DNA of 64,000 bases from Nepenthes gracilis (Eukaryota; Streptophyta; Magnoliopsida; Caryophyllales; Nepenthaceae): contig BSYO01000004.1 in assembly GCA_033239525.1 (NCBI GenBank), positions 28,620,037-28,684,036 on the forward strand. Reading direction: 5' to 3'. Positions 60,283 through 64,000 of the stretch are shown in pieces (position 1 is the first letter of the stretch; the number at the start of each line of letters is the position of its first letter). Position numbers and translations under genes: made by a program. The notes below the pieces were generated by a model that was not told where the DNA came from, did no database searches, and worked only from the letters and a program-made list of their open reading frames with translations.

Positions 60283-60440
60283 GGTGCCGGGGTGGGAGAG
60301 AGTGCGCTTTTCTGAGTGTGAAGTGGTTAAAGAAGAAAGGATAAACAACAGTTTAAAATAATGAGAATAACAGTCGATGAGAACTGCCAAGGGGGGCGAT
60401 GGAAACATTGAAGGGGTGATGTCGGGTTTATAAAAGTTTG
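60283..60440 (-). promoter_or_regulatory. Subtilase 5' leader and TATA box
   Basis: On the minus strand CTTTTATAAACCC (60425-60437) is a good TATA box about 145 bases before the ATG. The open frame extends upstream of METKIW through this leader, but those residues do not look like subtilase. Confidence 0.5.
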
Positions 60441-61889
60441 AATTTAACAAACAGGGCTTCGGATTCGCCTTTATTACTCAAAGTGCCAAGGTTCATGGAT
60501 CACATCATTAACCATAGAGGTGGATAGAGAACGGGGGCTGTAACGTTGCACATGTGTCGCAACCCCAGCGATGCGATGAGGTTGGGACTAGTTGAATTTT
60601 AAATTTAATGGCACGTATTTTTTTAATAAAAATAATAAAAATATTTTTTATATATATAAAAAATATTTTTTAAATTCATATATAAAAACACATATAAGCG
60701 TCATAGCGTCCCATGTTTTGAGGTGATAATTGGATTATGTCATGTATAATACGATACTATTTAGCCCCTATCATAAATTATGTTAGATCAATACATTAAA
60801 AATTTTGACCCCCCCCTTTTTTAACCCAATAGTCATACAAGATCACATAACTATTCTACTAGTATGAGAGCAACTGTCACTTTTCTTATATAAAAATTAA
60901 TTAATTAATTAAAATTATAAATTATGAATACCTCTTCCTCTCTTACCAACATGAAACATCTTTCTCTACTCTATTCTTTCTCACTCTTATATAATAAATA
61001 GAATGTGATACTAATATAATTATATTATTTTATTAATTTTTATATATTATTTTTATATTAATCTATTATTTTATAAATTATTTATTAATTATGATATAAT
61101 TTTTTAAATTTTAATAGTAAAAAGATATGTAAAAGTTATTCCAATATCCTTATACAAGCTATACCATATAACATACTGATAGTGATTTTAAACTATTAGA
61201 ATCACAATCTATCTCAAGTTTACTACTAATACTCCTTCTAATTCTGACAGCTCTCTAAAAATATTTTAATAATGTGTGATTATTTTTTAAAACTAAATTA
61301 GTTAACGATAAAAAGCAAACCTTTTATAAATAAAAATATAAAAGAGATTATACTTATAAAAGTTCTAAAAATATTAAATAGCTAATGAGGTATATGAAAA
61401 AATATGAGAGATGGTAATAATTATCAATTTAAATTAAACTAATATTTTAAAATAGTATAGTATTTAAAATTTTTCAATATAATCAGAAGCTCAGTCAAAG
61501 AGAATTGATCAAATATACATTTACTATGATAGCACTTTATCAAAATACTACAAGTTTGGGAAACAAGTGCAAAAGTGCTTGCAATTTAAAAATATAAAAA
61601 CATCCCAGTATTTTATTAAAAGTAATACTATCTATCTTTTTTTTACGATTTAAATAAGAATCAATTCTAGAACAAATACAAATAAAGTCTAATATTTTTT
61701 AACTAGTGACATATAATTATTACATAATAATTTACAATATATTTATTTTATTACATCTTAAATTTCTAAAAATTAAAAATTATAAAAATATTTAATTTTA
61801 AAATTTATAAGTAATCACACTCTATTTTTATAATTTTTAAAATAATTAATATTATTATAATTTGAATATTTAACAATATCTTTGCTATT
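60441..61889. other. AT-rich intergenic DNA, no gene seen
   Basis: Very AT-rich sequence with poly-A/T runs and no protein-like open frames. Confidence 0.55.
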
Positions 61890-62623
61890 TGTTGGGTTCC
61901 ATTATCCGGGGGTCCTAAAATTAGTACGGGAATCGGACGAGCGTTTTGACCCGAGAGGTCCAAGTTGCCATGCGCCCGGGATCTCATTCGACGCGATATG
62001 GCCGAGAGCTTTCTTTGGACACGTGAAGCCAATAGTACGCGGACTCAGTCGGACTACAAAGTAAGACAGTAAGGGACGAGGATCAATTTGTCCGAGAGCA
62101 TGCCAACTCAGCTACTTCACAAACTACTAAGGAATGCGTAAATCCCGCCCACACGCCGCCGCGCCGTCATCAGCCAATCCCAGGCATGCCCTGTAAACAT
62201 TCTGTCCCATTGGCGTCGGCTCACCAAACACGCCGAGCGTGCACACGGCATGGAGAGTCGGGCAGAGTTTAGCCGCCCTCCGGTAGGCCTTAGTAGCCTC
62301 ATGGGCATTCCCAACGGCTACATTTTGCCCCTATAAATATTCACTTAAGGCATTCGGAGAAAGGATCTGGGCTAGCGAGTAAAAAAGCTCAAGAAGAGAT
62401 AAAGAGTTGAGAACCTTGTAGAATTTGTAAGAAACAACGGTCAACTAGTGAAAATCTTTCTCGGGCTCTCAAATTTCGTGGTTTTTCCTTATTTCAAAGA
62501 GGGTTTCCCATAAAACTTGCGTGTTCACTCTCTCTCACAACTCGCTTTCACTTATTCTCTTATGTTGCGCTTGTTTGGATTCACACGCGTCGCCTACATA
62601 CGGACTCGGACTCGAACGCAACA

Positions 62624-62640
62624 TTGGCGCCGCTGTGGGA
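62624..62640 (+). other. Retrotransposon primer-binding site
   Basis: TTGGCGCCGCTGTGGGA immediately after the LTR end. It shares its first eight bases with the site at 49669-49685, suggesting related lineages. Confidence 0.75.
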
Positions 62641-62689
62641 AGAGGACAAAAAGCCAACTTCTCACTTTCCTAGACCACGTCTAACCACA

Positions 62690-63830
62690 CATGACTTTTA
62701 CTTCCGAGCATCATAATATGGTGAGCACCGGCCTTGACCCAGCCGCCTCCGCCGCGACTCAACACTGCCGGCAGGATGTCCCAAACCCGGTGTGGGCATG
62801 AAAACCATCGTGATCCGGTTGTCGAGAGACTTAGCGGCGAAAGTTGACGACATATCCAAAGTTTCGCTCTTTGCGCAAGTTCCGGGGCTCCCGATCCGAA
62901 GCGGAGGAAGGAGGCGCGAGCGCCAAAACCAGGCAAGAGCCACGGGAACCCAGGTGGCCTCAAGCGGCAGGATCCCTCGAGGACTAGAGGATCACCTTGG
63001 TCCCCGATCTCAGGGAAATCAGAAAACTGCGCCGAGAGGCGGTGCATGTCGTGGGCCAAGAAGGACCCCAGAAAGACCAACAAGCCACCGGCCCTAACGA
63101 CCGAGGCACCTCCTCAACGAGGAGCGCAGCTCCACCCCATGTGGAGGAAAAGTTAGAGAAAGTCCGAACTATTTGGGGAGAGCAATGGAGCGAGCATCCC
63201 CCATCCAAACAAGAAAGTTCAAAATGCCAAACCTAGAGGCTTACGATGGGAGTGCTGATCCCATGGACCATCTTAACTTTGTTCCGAGAGCATTTGAGCC
63301 TCCGACTAGATGAGGCCACCATGTGCAATGCTTCCCCCGATGGTAAGGGGGACGCAAGAGTATGGTTTCACGGGATGCTGCGGGCTCCATTGGCACCTTT
63401 GGCGGCGGCGTTTTTGATGCACTCGCCTCTAGTAGAAAGACGGAGAAACAACCACGGCATCTCACTCGCATGAAGGGGTGCCGGAGAGCCTTTCTTGGCC
63501 GGATTCGTTGGGCGAGGCCGAGGCCAGGTCATCAGCCGGACGGAGTGAAGCTAAATGCTTTCTTATCCGGGCTGGAGGGGGTGCTTTCTTTAAGCATCTC
63601 ATCCATAAGGGCCCTCACACCTTCGAAGAGGCCGAGGCCGTGGGGCCTACATAGCGGGAGGAGGCCAATGAAGCAAAGCGTCCGGGAGAAGGAGGAGAGC
63701 TACCTTCGAGGCGTTGGAGATAAAGAGAAAGGGGGACTTCCGCAGTCCCCCATTTGTGGACGGCTCACGGGAAGTTTGAGCCGGCCGTCCAGAGAGACGC
63801 GCCGCCATCCACCTCACTCCTATAAATAAC
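62690..63830 (+). pseudogene. Decayed gag of the Ty3-type element
   Basis: Typical plant Ty3 gag phrases occur but in different frames: YDGSADPMDHLNFV (about 63242-63283), LRLDEATMCNA (about 63301-63333), VWFHGM (about 63361-63378), GSIGTFGG (about 63384-63407), KQPRHLTRM (about 63447-63473) and DGVKLNAFLSGL (about 63539-63574). Several frameshifts and stops therefore interrupt the frame, so no functional capsid protein is made. Protease and reverse transcriptase would lie beyond the window. Confidence 0.75.
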
Positions 63831-64000
63831 ACTGCACAAATGTGCTAATGCAGATCCGAGGAGAAGTTCGTGCCACTCGGGAATCCCATCGGACAAAATC
63901 TGCGACTTCCACCGGATCACGCCATCAAGACTGAAGTCATTGCGGGGAGATTCAAGAGCTAATAAAGAGGGGCACCTGTTTTTTCTGCAGACCTGGACAA

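Larger units (their letters stand above)
61890..64000 (+). mobile_element. Ty3-type LTR retrotransposon, 5' part, truncated by the window end
   Basis: The LTR (61890-62623, 734 bp) begins TGTTGGGTTCC and ends GAACGCAACA. It holds a TATA box (CCCTATAAATATTC, about 62331). The primer-binding site follows directly at 62624. GC content jumps relative to the flank. A decayed gag follows (separate entry). The TTGGCGCC primer-binding core and the gag sequence fit the Tat/Retand-like branch of plant Ty3 elements. The 3' LTR lies outside the window. Confidence 0.8.

Noticed and set aside
1..64000. CRISPR arrays, operons, prokaryotic or organellar inserts
   Set aside because: No regularly spaced identical repeats with unique spacers and no bacterial-type gene clusters; intron structure and gene families are those of plant nuclear DNA.

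Overview
This window is nuclear DNA of a flowering plant, most likely a non-Brassicaceae eudicot. The genes are split by GT-AG introns, the intergenic DNA is very AT-rich, there are many microsatellites, and LTR retrotransposon remains sit inside introns. All five genes belong to land-plant families. I could not fix the species. No prokaryotic, organellar or CRISPR features were seen.

Layout. 1-3.98 kb: AT-rich intergenic DNA with a probable MITE. 3.98-14.2 kb (+): methylthioribose-1-phosphate isomerase (MTNA/MTI1), nine exons; its introns hold a complete TRIM-like element, a solo LTR, a 133-bp tandem duplication and a 2.2-kb LTR-like block. 16.4-18.4 kb (+): single-exon cation/calcium exchanger (CCX3/CCX4 type). 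18.4-26.98 kb: gene-poor, with a ~2.9-kb LTR-like repeat (copy A) and a 663-bp solo LTR. 26.98-32.16 kb (-): LURP-one-related gene of three exons; its last exon is short and easily missed. 32.2-43.3 kb: gene-poor, with a 0.8-0.9-kb direct duplication and an inverted copy B of the LTR-like repeat. 43.3-52.4 kb (+): type-C heterotrimeric G-protein gamma subunit (AGG3/DEP1/GS3 type), five exons; its 7.8-kb first intron carries a 5.5-kb antisense non-autonomous LTR element. 56.8-60.3 kb (-): subtilase of the SBT1.8 type, two exons, with a one-base frameshift near the 3' end. 61.9-64.0 kb (+): LTR, primer-binding site and decayed gag of a Ty3-type retrotransposon running off the window.

The genes do not form one pathway: methionine salvage, cation transport, a tubby-like-fold protein, G-protein signalling and an extracellular protease. 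Their order is of interest, because from memory MTI1, a LURP-one-related gene and SBT1.8 lie close together on Arabidopsis chromosome 2, and LURP-one-related genes neighbour AGG3 and CCX3/subtilase genes elsewhere in that genome. The window may therefore be an old conserved block expanded by transposons. I found no convincing undescribed system. The most useful observations are the subtilase frameshift, the hidden exon, several mobile elements with readable target-site duplications, and unusual degenerate repeat arrays inside LTRs.
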